Assembly: GCA_014706295.1 (NCBI GenBank)
Contig: JACSVZ010000002.1
Coordinates: 135,828,682 to 135,892,681 of the forward strand
Origin: Lycocorax pyrrhopterus obiensis
Taxonomy: Eukaryota; Chordata; Aves; Passeriformes; Paradisaeidae
Reading direction: 5' to 3'
Length of the DNA: 64,000 bases
Every line of letters begins with the position of its first letter. The stretch's first letter is position 1. Positions 24,006-35,733 of this stretch are shown in pieces. The notes below the pieces were generated by a model that saw only the letters and a list, made by a program, of their open reading frames with translations, did no database searches and had not been told where the DNA came from. The position numbers and the translations under genes were made by a program.

Positions 24006-24424
24006 ATCTTGGTTTAATCCCAGCCATCAACTCAGATCCACACAGCCACTCCTTCACTCCCCTCAGTGGGATGGGGAAGAGAATTGGGAGAGAAAAAGTG
24101 AGAAAACTTATGGATCGAGATAAAGATGGTTTAATAAGTAAAGCAAAACCTGTGCACACAAGCAAAGTAAAACAAGGAATTCATAGGCATGACACCATTT
24201 GGTATGGAATATCACTGGTATTGGCTGTCATAGCTGTGCATCCCCAGCCTCCTTGCTGGGGCAGGATGAGAGGCAGAAAAGGTTTTGACACTTTGTAAGC
24301 ACTGCTCAGAAATAACAAAAACATTTCTATGATATAAATTCTGTTTCCAACACAAACGCAAAACACAGTCCAATGCAAGATGCTATGAAGGAAATTAACT
24401 ATATCCAAGCCAAAAGCAGCATAA
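24006..24424 (-). mobile_element. LTR, avian ERVL-type (short family), internally deleted
   Basis: Contains ATCTTGGTTTAATCCCAG at the left. Then come CTCAGTGGGATGGGGAAGAG, GAGATAAAGATGGTTTAATA and TTTGGTATGGAATATCACTG, ending GAAATTAACTATATCC and AAGCCAAAAGCAGCATA. Compared with 14317-14883, a central block is missing between about 24183 and 24188. ACAAT occurs at 24001-24005 and 24425-24429, a likely 5-bp target duplication. Confidence 0.78.
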
Positions 24425-24429
24425 ACAAT

Positions 24430-27400
24430 TAGGTTTCTCTTTTCTTAGAAAATTCTTCATAATTAATATCAAAGATGCCACCCATGACACAAATTTCAGT
24501 TATGCACAATACACAGTGTATTTATTGTATGCTACTATGATAAGGTTAGGTATGTTTCAGAGGTTTTATTATATTTTTTAAATTATATTTTTTTATCTTA
24601 TATATATATATTTATTATATTTTATTGGCTAAATGTAAAAAGGACAATAATAAAAGTAATGATGAAAATATTAAAAGTTCTTCGTGAGTGTAGTTTGTTT
24701 TCCCCACACTGAACAGTCATTTACATCAGAAGTTCTATTGAAACCAAAAGCCAGAGAGGAGCTTTTTTAGGTCTGAAAGGAGTCATTAATGAATACAGGC
24801 TTCACCCATTCCAACATTATTGGTCAAAACTTAATGCAAACACTATAAATTTTTAAGGCTAATGAGTTTTTATTTAATTTTCTATTTATCTGGTCTGGGA
24901 TAAAAGAAACTGCTGTCTAGACACAAGAGGGCTTAGAAAAAAAATACAGTAACAAGTAACAGCTAACTATAGTAAAGCAAAACTCATGCAAAAACTGCAG
25001 CAAAACATCATTATTTTCTCTGTTGATTTGCTTGGATTTAAAAGCTTGTCAAGGTCTTACAAAATGATGCAGGAGAATTCGTTCTACTAGAAATTACAAG
25101 ACAAATATATGATTCTTCTGACTTGGAGAAAGCATCTGATGAATTTATCCGATAGTGTCTTTGTTTCATAAAGCCACACAATTTCATCAAATAACATTTA
25201 GCTTAAAATGTCTTTTTCTTTGAAGTGAACAAAGCTGGGACATATCAAAGGGAAACAGCAAATGTAGAAGATACAATTGTGCGTATGAGAATAAGTTAAA
25301 GTACCAAGTGGGAAAAGGCCCCATTTTAAGCTCCTCAAGTGCTTAATCCAAATAAACAGAAGAGGCAAAATGAGGGAAAATAAATATAAGAATTCCTGGT
25401 GTTATCTGGAAATGAACAATAAAGTTTCACAAAACTTTTTAAGATTTCGTTACTTCTAAGTATTCACATGGGAGGCAAGAGATCAGTGTCAGGAGGAAGG
25501 AAGATCTGTATTTTGCTCAAATACATGAGAAACTGTTACGATTAAAAATTGGTCTGGTTTTGCTTTCAGTTTTTCCTCTGACCAGAAACTACGTCTTGGA
25601 CTTAGAAAAAAATCCATGATAAAAATTCAATTATCTGGTGATAAAACAAATCTTTTCAACAGTGAACTATGTTGTTGAAAAGTTCCCTATAGATTCTTGG
25701 TTTCTCATTGAAAGCAAAAGCAATTTGGTCTCGGGAATGTAAATTATAACCCAAAATTTTGTTGAGCTGACCCTAAATAACCCATCTAAAATAATGTAAG
25801 AAATATACCATGGAATCAAGGAATAAGCCAATGTCTCCTGGCTCAGAGGCTGTTTTTTAGTTTGTGCAGAACAGGATAAATTGCACTGAACTGCACTTCA
25901 TACTGTCACTGAAAAAATGACAGTAGTGGTTAAACCATTTCCTACAATAGTCACAGAGATTGCAGCAGTGCAGATTTAATCTAAATTGTTTTATTTAAGT
26001 GCTGGCACATCCTTTGTTACTTGCAACATCAAGTGTCACCAACTTAGTGGTGACTACAAAGAACTGATTTTTTTTTGATTTTAAGGAATTGTGATTGAAT
26101 ATTCTAAAAATTTTCAAAATTTACATGCTCAAATGAGTAAGTTAGGAAAATACTTCTTTTTAAGTGTGCAATAACAATGTAATGGGATTCTGACTGTTTA
26201 CTGAAAACGTATTTCTTCAAAATATGATGTCAACGAGGCAAAGGGGAGAGGAGGCAGAAAACCATAAACAACAGAATTTCCACAAAACAATTTGCTTCAC
26301 TCTGAATAATCTACACCCTGTACATAAACTAAAAAAAATCACCCTGGAAATAAAAAGAGGATTATCTGGGTAATGGGCAGAATTAGATTTCCTAGAAAAT
26401 ATGACAATTTGTTTTTCATTCTTCAGCATGTACTGTCATGAATTAGACCCCATGCAGTGACTAAAGGGAAGAAGTGACTAGGGTTACTGATCGCTGAAAA
26501 GATAAATACACATACAAAAAAATTGTCTCTAATTAAATATTTTGATGAATATTAATGGTATTTCAAAGAACATTTCAGGGAAAAAAAAAAAGGAAACATC
26601 CAGCTGGCTGCCCAAAGGATTTATATTTTGATAAATGAAAAAAAAGAAAGGAAATAAATCTCATATCTAAGTCAACAGTGTCAATATTCTCAATTAATTT
26701 TTGACTACAGGAAAACATTAGACATTCTCGGATTTGAAAGCAAGAGGCATTCCACATCTTTATCAATCATATGTCTGATATTAGAAGGGATTCTCTATCT
26801 TAAACTGAGTCAGAAAAGTTTCGTCTGATCACTTGTCATTTATTATACTCAGTATTTTGAAACTGAATCATCTAGCACTTAACTAGAGACTACTTGCAAA
26901 AAAACCCCTACTTTGACAACTAACCTAAGAAGTAGCATTTTGGTCCCACTGTCAACTGACTGAGTTTAGTGACCCCAGCTCCAGCTCGTTATCTAACCCT
27001 AGGGGATGCTTGTGGTACCAATACCCATGTTATACACAGGCAGCTGCCTAGAAAACTTCTTTGCCTGTGTGTCAGAGAGCTTCCTTCTGGAAGAAACCTG
27101 CTCTTACATGGTATCTCTTGTTCACTTCACTGGAGGTAAGCATGCCACTGGATTATATCAGAAGAAAGCTTGTACAGATTCATCTTGTCTTTCCTCAAAG
27201 CTCATAGTATGCCTATAGTTCAGCATGGGCTTGGGGCCAAACTCTACAGAAAACACACAGGAAACCACAATAGGAAAACAATTCTTGCTTGAGTTTTCTT
27301 CTCAACCTTTATATTAAACACATTTACCTTTAATATTTTCAAAATCCTGCTTATTTTACCTGTGAGTTATTTGTATTGCTATTTCCTATTTTTCTCTGTG

Positions 27401-30400
27401 TTAATTCTCTCTTGTTAATGTGTATTGTTTCTTACAACCTACATTTGGTCCTTTCTCACAAAAATTGCCATGAAATAGCCTTTACTGCCATTCCATCCCC
27501 TATATCATGCTCTGATAATCAGTCTTTGTCTCTCTTTTAATTTCTTTGAGTTTGGGGGGTTTTTTAGTTTGTTGGTTTGTTTGTGGGGTTTTTGCTGTTT
27601 TTCATATATATGGATATAATGTACGTATATATATATATGTATTAAATATATATATGTGTGTGTGTGTATGTATATAAAATGACATCTCTTCTAGTTTCCT
27701 CCACACATTTTTCCCAGCCATTGTGTAAAAATGGTGAATCTGTACACTTTTATAAGCCACCTCAAAAATATAAGTAAGGAAAATTGCTAGGAGCCGAAGT
27801 ACTTCATTTCAGAGAGTATTTCACTTGTCTTTATGAATACACATAATTACAAAGCAAGGCTTCAGAATACAGGGGAGGGGAGAATGTGAACACAGTAGAT
27901 GCTTTTACCAGTTTTTGTGAGGTGTTGGAATTTGGAAGATATTTGAGAATTTTTGTTGCTAAGGAAACTGCATCTTTTAGCTCTATTTTCAGACCTGTTT
28001 CTTCTGATTTTATTGCTATTAAATATTTCTTGAGAAAAAAAATCCATCTTCTAAATACAATACAGTTAACATTCCTGCTTGGGCAAAAATATTGGGAAAA
28101 TGTATTTGGAGAAACACGTATGAGTATTACAGAAATTGACAGATATTGAAGAAAACGTATTCTGGCCTAAAAATATTCAAATTTCCATACTTTTTCAAAC
28201 TGGTCCAGTCCCTCAATGATGCCAATATTAAATGTTTAGAGACAGATGAATTTTCAGAAAGGCACACTGAAAGCCCTCACTACAGGATTTTTAGTTCATT
28301 AGTTTTTTCCTAATTCTGGGAGGCCAGCATCTTTTCTGATAATAAATTATTTGGTTAGTCTCTTCGCTTCGTTAATATTCTGTTGCACTACATTCTGTTG
28401 CTTGTTAGGGCATCCCATGAATAGCTATTCTCAGAAATTAAAACATGTATCCATTTTCTGTTCATTCTCTGTGTTTGTCTCTGCACATGTTATGGAAGAA
28501 AAATTAGGAACAGACATTTTGCATTTCAAACCTATTAAGTTAAAATATGAAAGAATTAAATCCTGATCAGATTCACTGTTTGGATACAAAGCATTTCCAC
28601 TTCTATTGCATCTTCTCTGGGACAAGGTGAAAAGGACTGAACTTTTCATTCTGAAAAGTCTGACTTTACCGACCTGCCTTTACCTACCTTTACAACTTTT
28701 AGTAGTTTTGAAAACTCATTTATTATCTTAAGTACGGAATTGTTTTCCTTGCCAATTAGCTTTATACTCATTAGGGAAAACAGTGACTTATTTGGAAATT
28801 TTGTGTCTATTTTCAATAACTAGGACAATTAACACACAAATTTGTAATTTTACTCAAAGAATTTTTATATAACTTGTTTTTTTGGGGGTAATTTCTTCAG
28901 GCAAATCTCTTGACTTGAAAAAAGGCTATGCACATAGAAGAACTCTTTGTACAAAGTACAGGATAATTTATTTTGAGTTGCAAGTTTTTTGGGGAAACCC
29001 GTTGTCCTGGAAAGAAATGCTTTGTATAGTATTTGAGTTTGGAAATGTGTACTCAGATACATTTTCTGTAAATATTCCAAATGTGCTCTGACTTTGACCT
29101 TGTGGTACTACTAAGGTGATGCATTTTCCATTTTGCTCATTCTCCCAGCTCTGCACCAAGATTGCCAGTAATAGTTTGATTTATTGTCTGCTCTAGTTTT
29201 TGAATTGAGTGCTTCCTTCTCGGAACATTTTCAGCTGATAGGGAAGGTGTTAAATATCAGAACAGTTATTTTTCATCTTTATGAAGATAATAAGAACTAT
29301 TGTGAATAATCTTACATTGCTCCTATATTGGAGCACACTACAAACTTCAGGGGATTTGAGGCAATATTAAACTGCCTGAATCTCATGTTTGTAGTGAAAG
29401 CTGAAGGGGTTACACCAGTCCTTCAGTCTGTTGTATTATTTGGCTTGAGACACCAGCTACTTGTAAAGCAAATGCAGTAGTGACGTTTCCTTTTCACCAC
29501 TGATCTCAACTCTCAAATTCTGAAAATGCACTTCTTCATTTTTGCTATTCTTGACATATTTCCTTTTCCTATCATATGTTCTTGGACAAAATATATTTTT
29601 TTAATTAATCTCTTACCCTTTGCTTAATATTTTAGATCCAATATCCTACACACCTGCAAAAACATTGGCTTAAAAATGTAACTCAAAATTTAGGGTTCAA
29701 ACTTAAGATCTGGCAGGGTTCCAAGGAGTATTATCTTCAGGAAAATCCTAATTTCTTAGGTATTGCAATCTCTGTGGAAAAATAAATGGGTTTTACGCAT
29801 AACCAAAGAGAACTATTTACTGTGCAACTGGTAGTCTTTCTCATGCTAAAGAGAAATCAGATCAGGATATCTAGTGTTTATTTAAGTGTTGCAGAATTTT
29901 TGAGATGTTATATATAAGAAAATCTGTGGGTCAATAGGAAGTGAGAAGAATGAGAAACAGAGCTGAACAAAACTCACATGATAAAATTTTCAAAGTACTG
30001 TTTTCTTCACAGAGGGTATAAGTGTCCCCAAACTGGCAGCTGTACAGATGGTCAAGATGCCATGTTGTTAGGATAATGTTGATCAGAACTATTACGGTGC
30101 TCCTGAGAAATGACTCAGCTCTCCTAGTCTGTCTCCAGTTAATCTTTTTCAGTAACAATCACAGGTAAAAGAATAGAATTGGACTGAGCTGCGAGAAAAA
30201 GGAGAGGTGGGAAGAAATTTCTCTTGAAGTTTGGATCTAACTGGTAACTTCACCTGTGAATTGCTGTTCAGCACATTGGAAGAGCAGAAAATTCACAATG
30301 ACTTCTAGAAAAAGCTTATTTCTCTGTACTGGCTGTGAAGATGAGTCCATTAACATAAGAAGTTTAGCTGAGCACATTGGCTCAGTTGGATGAATCAGAT

Positions 30401-32346
30401 TTTCTTTTTGAAGATCTACATAAATGTAATGCTTGCAGTTTAAAACCTATGAGATTATGAGCCTGGACTATTTGACATTTTAAGTTTTAGTTTTTGTATT
30501 TCAGAATAATCAAATTATATGTTTTAAAATACATTCTAGGATCCTTAAGTTCAATTTCACAGAGCTAATATTTTTATGTAGAAATCTGTTAAAACCTGGA
30601 TATATATTGACACAAAGTAAATTTTTGCAGATATCAGCAAATGCATCAGTTTATGCCTTTCTAAAATGTTTCCTTCTAGAATTTTTTGTTTGTTTGTTAG
30701 ATAATGTAGGTTTAAAAGACTAATATTTTATTACTAGACAATTATATTAGCTAATTATTTTGCATCCAGAAGTATACTGACAAACAAAGCAGAGATTTTT
30801 TGTCAGTTTACAGATGTTAAAATGTATTGTAATGTATGCATAAAGTATAATAACTCACTGAAGTATGGTATTTCAGTAATACCTTACTGAAAGAGTTCTG
30901 AGTTTAACCATAATGCTACTGCATATCATGTTCTGATTCTTGAGCAATTACTTGGTTTTAGACTGATGTCTCTTGCTACAGAATTAATAGTACTAGCAGC
31001 AGGTAAAGGTGTACAGTGGTATATACATAAAACTCATTCTCTTCCTTTGTGTTGTAACATGAGAAATGTTCAACTGCTTTACATTTCTGAGAGTAGCTTC
31101 CTGGGAACAGCTTAGGAGTCAGACCATTCCAAGGTTCATTCCTGTTAGGCTGCATGCAGCCAGCCCCTGGTGCAGCCCATGCTCTGTGAGCATCAATTCA
31201 GGCCATTCAGTGACTGTCAGCCTCAGCAGGTGGGGACATTCCTCAATACACATAGCTAATGCCAGCATGTTCTTAAGAATCATGCAGTACACTTTTTTTT
31301 ATTCCTTATAAAGCTGTAATGACTCCCTTAGCCTCTTCATATATGCAGGCTAATAACATCTGGCTGCTTTATACAAGACATATATATACATAAAATCCTG
31401 AAGTGTCACCTCTAAATACCTTCTGTGTATCTGGACACAAGATACTGACTTTGGAAAGCTTATGATGTAACAGTGAAAAAAAAAAAAGAGAATAGTAGAA
31501 AAACCCTGCAATTTTCCTAATTTATGAAACACTTATCCTCATTGAGAGCTCAGGTGAACTCCCAAATCTGTTAATGAACTGCGTACTATCATTTACCAGT
31601 ATAAAGATAACAGTGGCTAGGAATGGGTAGTTTCAGACACTGAAGTTTTGCTTTAGGGAAGCTCACCTTCACTCTGTTTTATCTAGTGCCAAGTACCAAC
31701 ATCCCTGCTGAGGCTTTCCTTTGTAAATCAGACTCAAGGCAGCCTATACGATGAATTGCTGCAGCAGCTTGTTACTAAGGTTGCTGATCCAGGCTAAAGA
31801 GTCAGGCTTCAACATTACTGAGGTGTTCTTACTTTAGTAAGTGGTGCCTGTGCTGGATTCAGCTGCTCAGTCATAACTTGAGTTGTTATGCCCATTGGGG
31901 TAACACAGGTGGCACCCCTATGTCCCTGAGCTGTGTCTGGATTAATGAAATAAGCAGAACCATGTTTAATTACTGGGCATAGCAATTTTTTTTTCTTTAC
32001 TAATGAATGATCAGAATAGTCTTTGACATTTGGGACTTTGGGACTGTGTAAACTTGCACTTCCCCAAATGCCTCTCAGTCACAGTTTAGACGTTAGGCCA
32101 GTATCGTTCCTAGCTGGTTTTGGAGAATGAGAGAGCTTATGGAAATATTTGCCCACTACTCTGGACCCATTGGCCTTTGTGTCTGGGAAAATGCCTCATC
32201 ATACTTCATTTAGCAGCACAAGTGTAATCATAGAGACCAGTCAGAAGGGAGTGGTGTATCTGCTCCATGTTAAAAAAGGTCTTAGTCAGTTTGAGTAGAA
32301 AGCATTGAAGTGCTTGTGTGAAATTCGTGTTGTGTCTGAGTCATCT
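24430..32346. other. Unique AT-rich DNA, no gene seen
   Basis: About 8 kb without a recognised gene or large mobile element. It holds a TA run at 24598-24611, a longer TA/TG microsatellite at 27604-27677 and scattered A or T runs. Reading frames stay under about 90 codons and lack known domains. Confidence 0.6.
27604..27677. repeat. TA/TG microsatellite
   Basis: Alternating TA tracts interrupted by GTACG and ATTAAA, passing into TGTGTGTGTGTG and then TATATA. Alternating pyrimidine-purine DNA of this kind is commonly length-polymorphic. Confidence 0.85.
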
Positions 32347-32440
32347 GGTCTAATGAAAGGTGTCCTTTCCTCATGGCAGGGTAGCTGGAACCAGAAGATC
32401 TTTACGATCCCTTCAACCCAGGCTATTATTCTATGATTCT
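32347..32440 (+). mobile_element. CR1 3' tail
   Basis: GGTCTAATGAAAGGTGTCCT, CTCATGGCAGGGTAGCTGGA and GATCTTTACGATCCCTTCAA lead to TATTATTCTATGATTCT. This is a 5'-truncated CR1 3' end on the plus strand, close in start and length to the copy at 35635-35733. Confidence 0.85.
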
Positions 32441-33929
32441 TATTTAACTACTTATTTTCTTTTGAATATATATTTTTGTACTTAAGTATAAAAAAATCAA
32501 GGAAAAAAGGCACCACGAAAGATATTTCCATATATAGATGTATAAATTATTTGTTTATGTCTTGTGAATAAATGTAAGAAATGTAGAAATGTAGAATGTA
32601 GGAAATAGGAAAATAATTACAGTATGTTTCTTTACTGCATATTGTCAGTTTTTCTCTCCAAATTTCCAAATGATATTTGATGTGAACAGAACCGATTTAA
32701 GTCTTGCTTTGGGCAAAAGGAGAAGAAAACAGAGCCTGTCTAACCAGAAACTATAGAATTGAATAGGCAACGTATTTTAGAGAGCTGTCTTTGCTGAAAC
32801 AGTATGAAGCCTCAGCCAACGGACATTAACTTTTAACACTGAGCTTCCCTGGAGTGCATTTCAAAAGAAGCATGTAGACTCTGTTTAAGAAGAAAAGCAG
32901 GAGAAAAGGGAGGCAGACACCAGGAGCCATGGAGACTTCCAAAGCCTCCATGAATTTTAAAATATAATTTGGGTTGGTTTTGGCTCTGAGAACATTCATT
33001 CTTTAATTTCCTAAATAAATAATGATTATTTAGTTCAAGGGAAAAACCCTATTTCTTAGACATAATCACTGATGATCAGCTGAACTTCCCACTTTACTCA
33101 GAGTGAATTTAAATCCCTCTAGAGTACAGACAATAAAAAGAGGTATTCTGACAGTCCTACAATTAGAGTCAAAGAAGCCATAAGCTTTAATAGTTAGCTT
33201 TGAGACTAATTGAAGAAAATATAAAAATTAAAAAATAAGAATTCTGAGCTAAATTCCGTTGCATAGTCCATACAATGTAGAAATACCTTATTGAAATACA
33301 ATACTGCACCTTGGAAAATAGAGCAAGAAAGGCTGGAAACCCTGCTGTCATAGATAGAGTGATCATGAGAAAGGAGTGCCTTTCTCTAGACCTATCTGAT
33401 ATTTTCCACCACCTTGGGGAAATTGGAAGTAGATATGATAATCAAATAATCTTCCTACTTTCCTGTTCCATGCAGATAGATTATACTTCCAAGCTGTAGA
33501 AGCAACTATAAAAAGACTTTTGTTTCCTTGCAACTGTTTTTACATTTAAGGAAGTCTTCAAATTCCTTCAAAAAAACTCAGTATGAGTAGGGAGAATCTA
33601 AATTTTCTGTATTACAAACGATAGCTTTGGTTTGGAATAGCTGCAATCACCAAATTATTGAAAGACTTAATCAAGATGTGAATCTGAGGCATCAGTTACC
33701 TGCCTCCTCACCTACTCCTTAGTATTAAAAGTGCCTTCAACAATCCACATTCCTCTAGCTGGAATGAAAATTATTCCCAGGTATCATATATTATAAAAAA
33801 TAAAAAGGTATTTAAGAACAATTTTAGAAAGCATCAAGGAAGTTGTAATTTAGATAATTATTTTTCTGTTCTGGAATATTCTGCCAGGACTGATAAGATC
33901 TTCCTATATACAAATGAGCATTCATATAT

Positions 33930-33992
33930 GGTTTTGCTTAATTAGAGAGTCCCAATAAACATAAAAAGGTTTTGCTTAATTAGAGAGTCCCA
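33930..33992. repeat. Short local tandem duplication
   Basis: A perfect 25-bp direct repeat starts GGTTTTGCTTAATTAGAGAG at 33930 and again at 33968, separated by 13 bp (period 38 bp). Confidence 0.9.
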
Positions 33993-35197
33993 CGAAGAGT
34001 GAAAGAGAATTTTTGGGAAATATGAACAAAAATCACAATAAGACAGTGAATTTCCCTTTTTTCCAGGAAAAGTTAGTCAAATAGATTCTGCTTTTAGTTG
34101 TAACATTAAATTTTCTATTTTCAAGTGACCTGGTTCTTCCTTTTTTAGTGGAGAAAAAAAAATCAAATTAAAACAGACAGACAGAAAACTAGACTCTTTT
34201 TGGCCTGTTCTGCTACTGCTAAAACAATCCAACTAAGATCTCATATCAAAGCTACACAATTTATCTCATTTACATCTTAACAAATTGTAAAACAATTAAG
34301 ATTTGAAAATCAGGATAAAGTGGTTGTAAATGCATGTAAGTGTTGGATGAAGAGCCATTAAGTATCTTAGAACAACAGTATTGTACTGTAATATAATATT
34401 ACATTTTAAAAAATCTATTCATATGATGCACTTCCCTCTTAAGACATACAACAGTTTATCATGAAGCAAAGTGAACAATCACCAAAATGATTCATAATTG
34501 TCTATTACACCAAAACCCAACTATTAATAACTTTCGTAATCTCCTTTAATATTTTTAATTGTTTTTGGCTTTTAATAAAGTAAAAAAAAATAAAAATCAT
34601 TGCTTGCATACAGAGTATATTAGCACAATTATTAGTAAAGTCATTAAAAAGAAGCAAATAGCTTCCTATATAGAAATAATATTTTGTAAATCTTGATGAC
34701 AGGTTTTTAATGAAAGGCATAAATCTAATCTTAATATTTGCAAAAAAATCTGTTTCAAAAACTGCTTGGACACTAAAGACTTCAGTTTCATGTTGCAAAT
34801 TAAAATTTCATAACCCAAAAGCTGAGAAGATATCTATCACAATCCTGCTTTTAAAGAGACAGAGAACTGCTATGGAAATACAGCTCCTATCTTATCTTTT
34901 AGGGGGTTGAATATAGAAAGTGAAATAGGAGAGTTTCAAGATAATCTATGTGATGAAAATAATAATTTCTAGGCACTAAGAGCAGGCTCATGTTCAAGAA
35001 AATTATTACATATGATAATATAGTTACTATTTAGCTTCATCTATTTTGCTAAAAGCGTCTGTCTCAGGGAGTAGTCTCTTCCTATGGCTAGTAATTTGAG
35101 CAGTACAGAGTGGATAACGCCTTCTGAGATGTCTAGTAACTTCACACCACTCAGCATATTAACAAGAGTCTACTTTAGGTTTCCTCTAATCTTAAAT

Positions 35198-35216
35198 CAC
35201 ACACACACAGACACAG

Positions 35217-35249
<33 letters not shown>
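35198..35249. repeat. (CA)n microsatellite
   Basis: CA dinucleotide run with two interruptions (AG and GAT) in its left half and about 15 uninterrupted CA units on the right. The last tract is followed by ATGCGTAC. Confidence 0.95.
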
Positions 35250-35251
<2 letters not shown>

Positions 35252-35634
35252 CGTACACCGCTTTTTTTAAATCCCAGTTCATAATATCTGGATTGAAGTA
35301 AAGGCTATGCTGAATAATCAAATATGGTAGAGGATGAAAAGCCTACTGGGTTGCTGTAGAAGCAGATTTGTGCCGTCTACAAGGCACAAACAGGCAGACC
35401 TGCTGCAGTCAAACCCATATTTCTAGGATTTGCTTTCGTGAATAACTCCCCAAACCCAAAAGGTTTAAGTTGGAGGGAACTACTTAGGAGATACGTATTC
35501 TTTTAGCCTTGGAATATGAAAGCATACATAATTTTTTCGCCTGATCTTCAAAAGCTGATAATGTTAGCAAATAAAAATAGGAATTGTTTTAACTGTATAT
35601 TCTGCAGATTTGGATTATGCAGTTAACTAACCTT

Positions 35635-35733
35635 GTCTAGTGAAAGGTGTCCCTGCCCATGGCAGGGGCATTTGGAACTAGATGATCTTTAAGGTCCCTT
35701 TCAACCCAAACGTTTCTATGATTCTATGATTCT
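35635..35733 (+). mobile_element. CR1 3' tail
   Basis: TCTAGTGAAAGGTGTCCCTG, CCCATGGCAGGGGCATTTGG, GATCTTTAAGGTCCC and TTTCTATGATTCTATGATTC make a well-preserved plus-strand CR1 3' end with two octamer units. Confidence 0.9.

Larger units (their letters stand above)
32441..35634. other. Unique AT-rich DNA, no gene seen
   Basis: No gene or large mobile element recognised. It holds a tandem 25-bp duplication at 33930-33992 and a CA microsatellite at 35198-35249. Confidence 0.6.
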
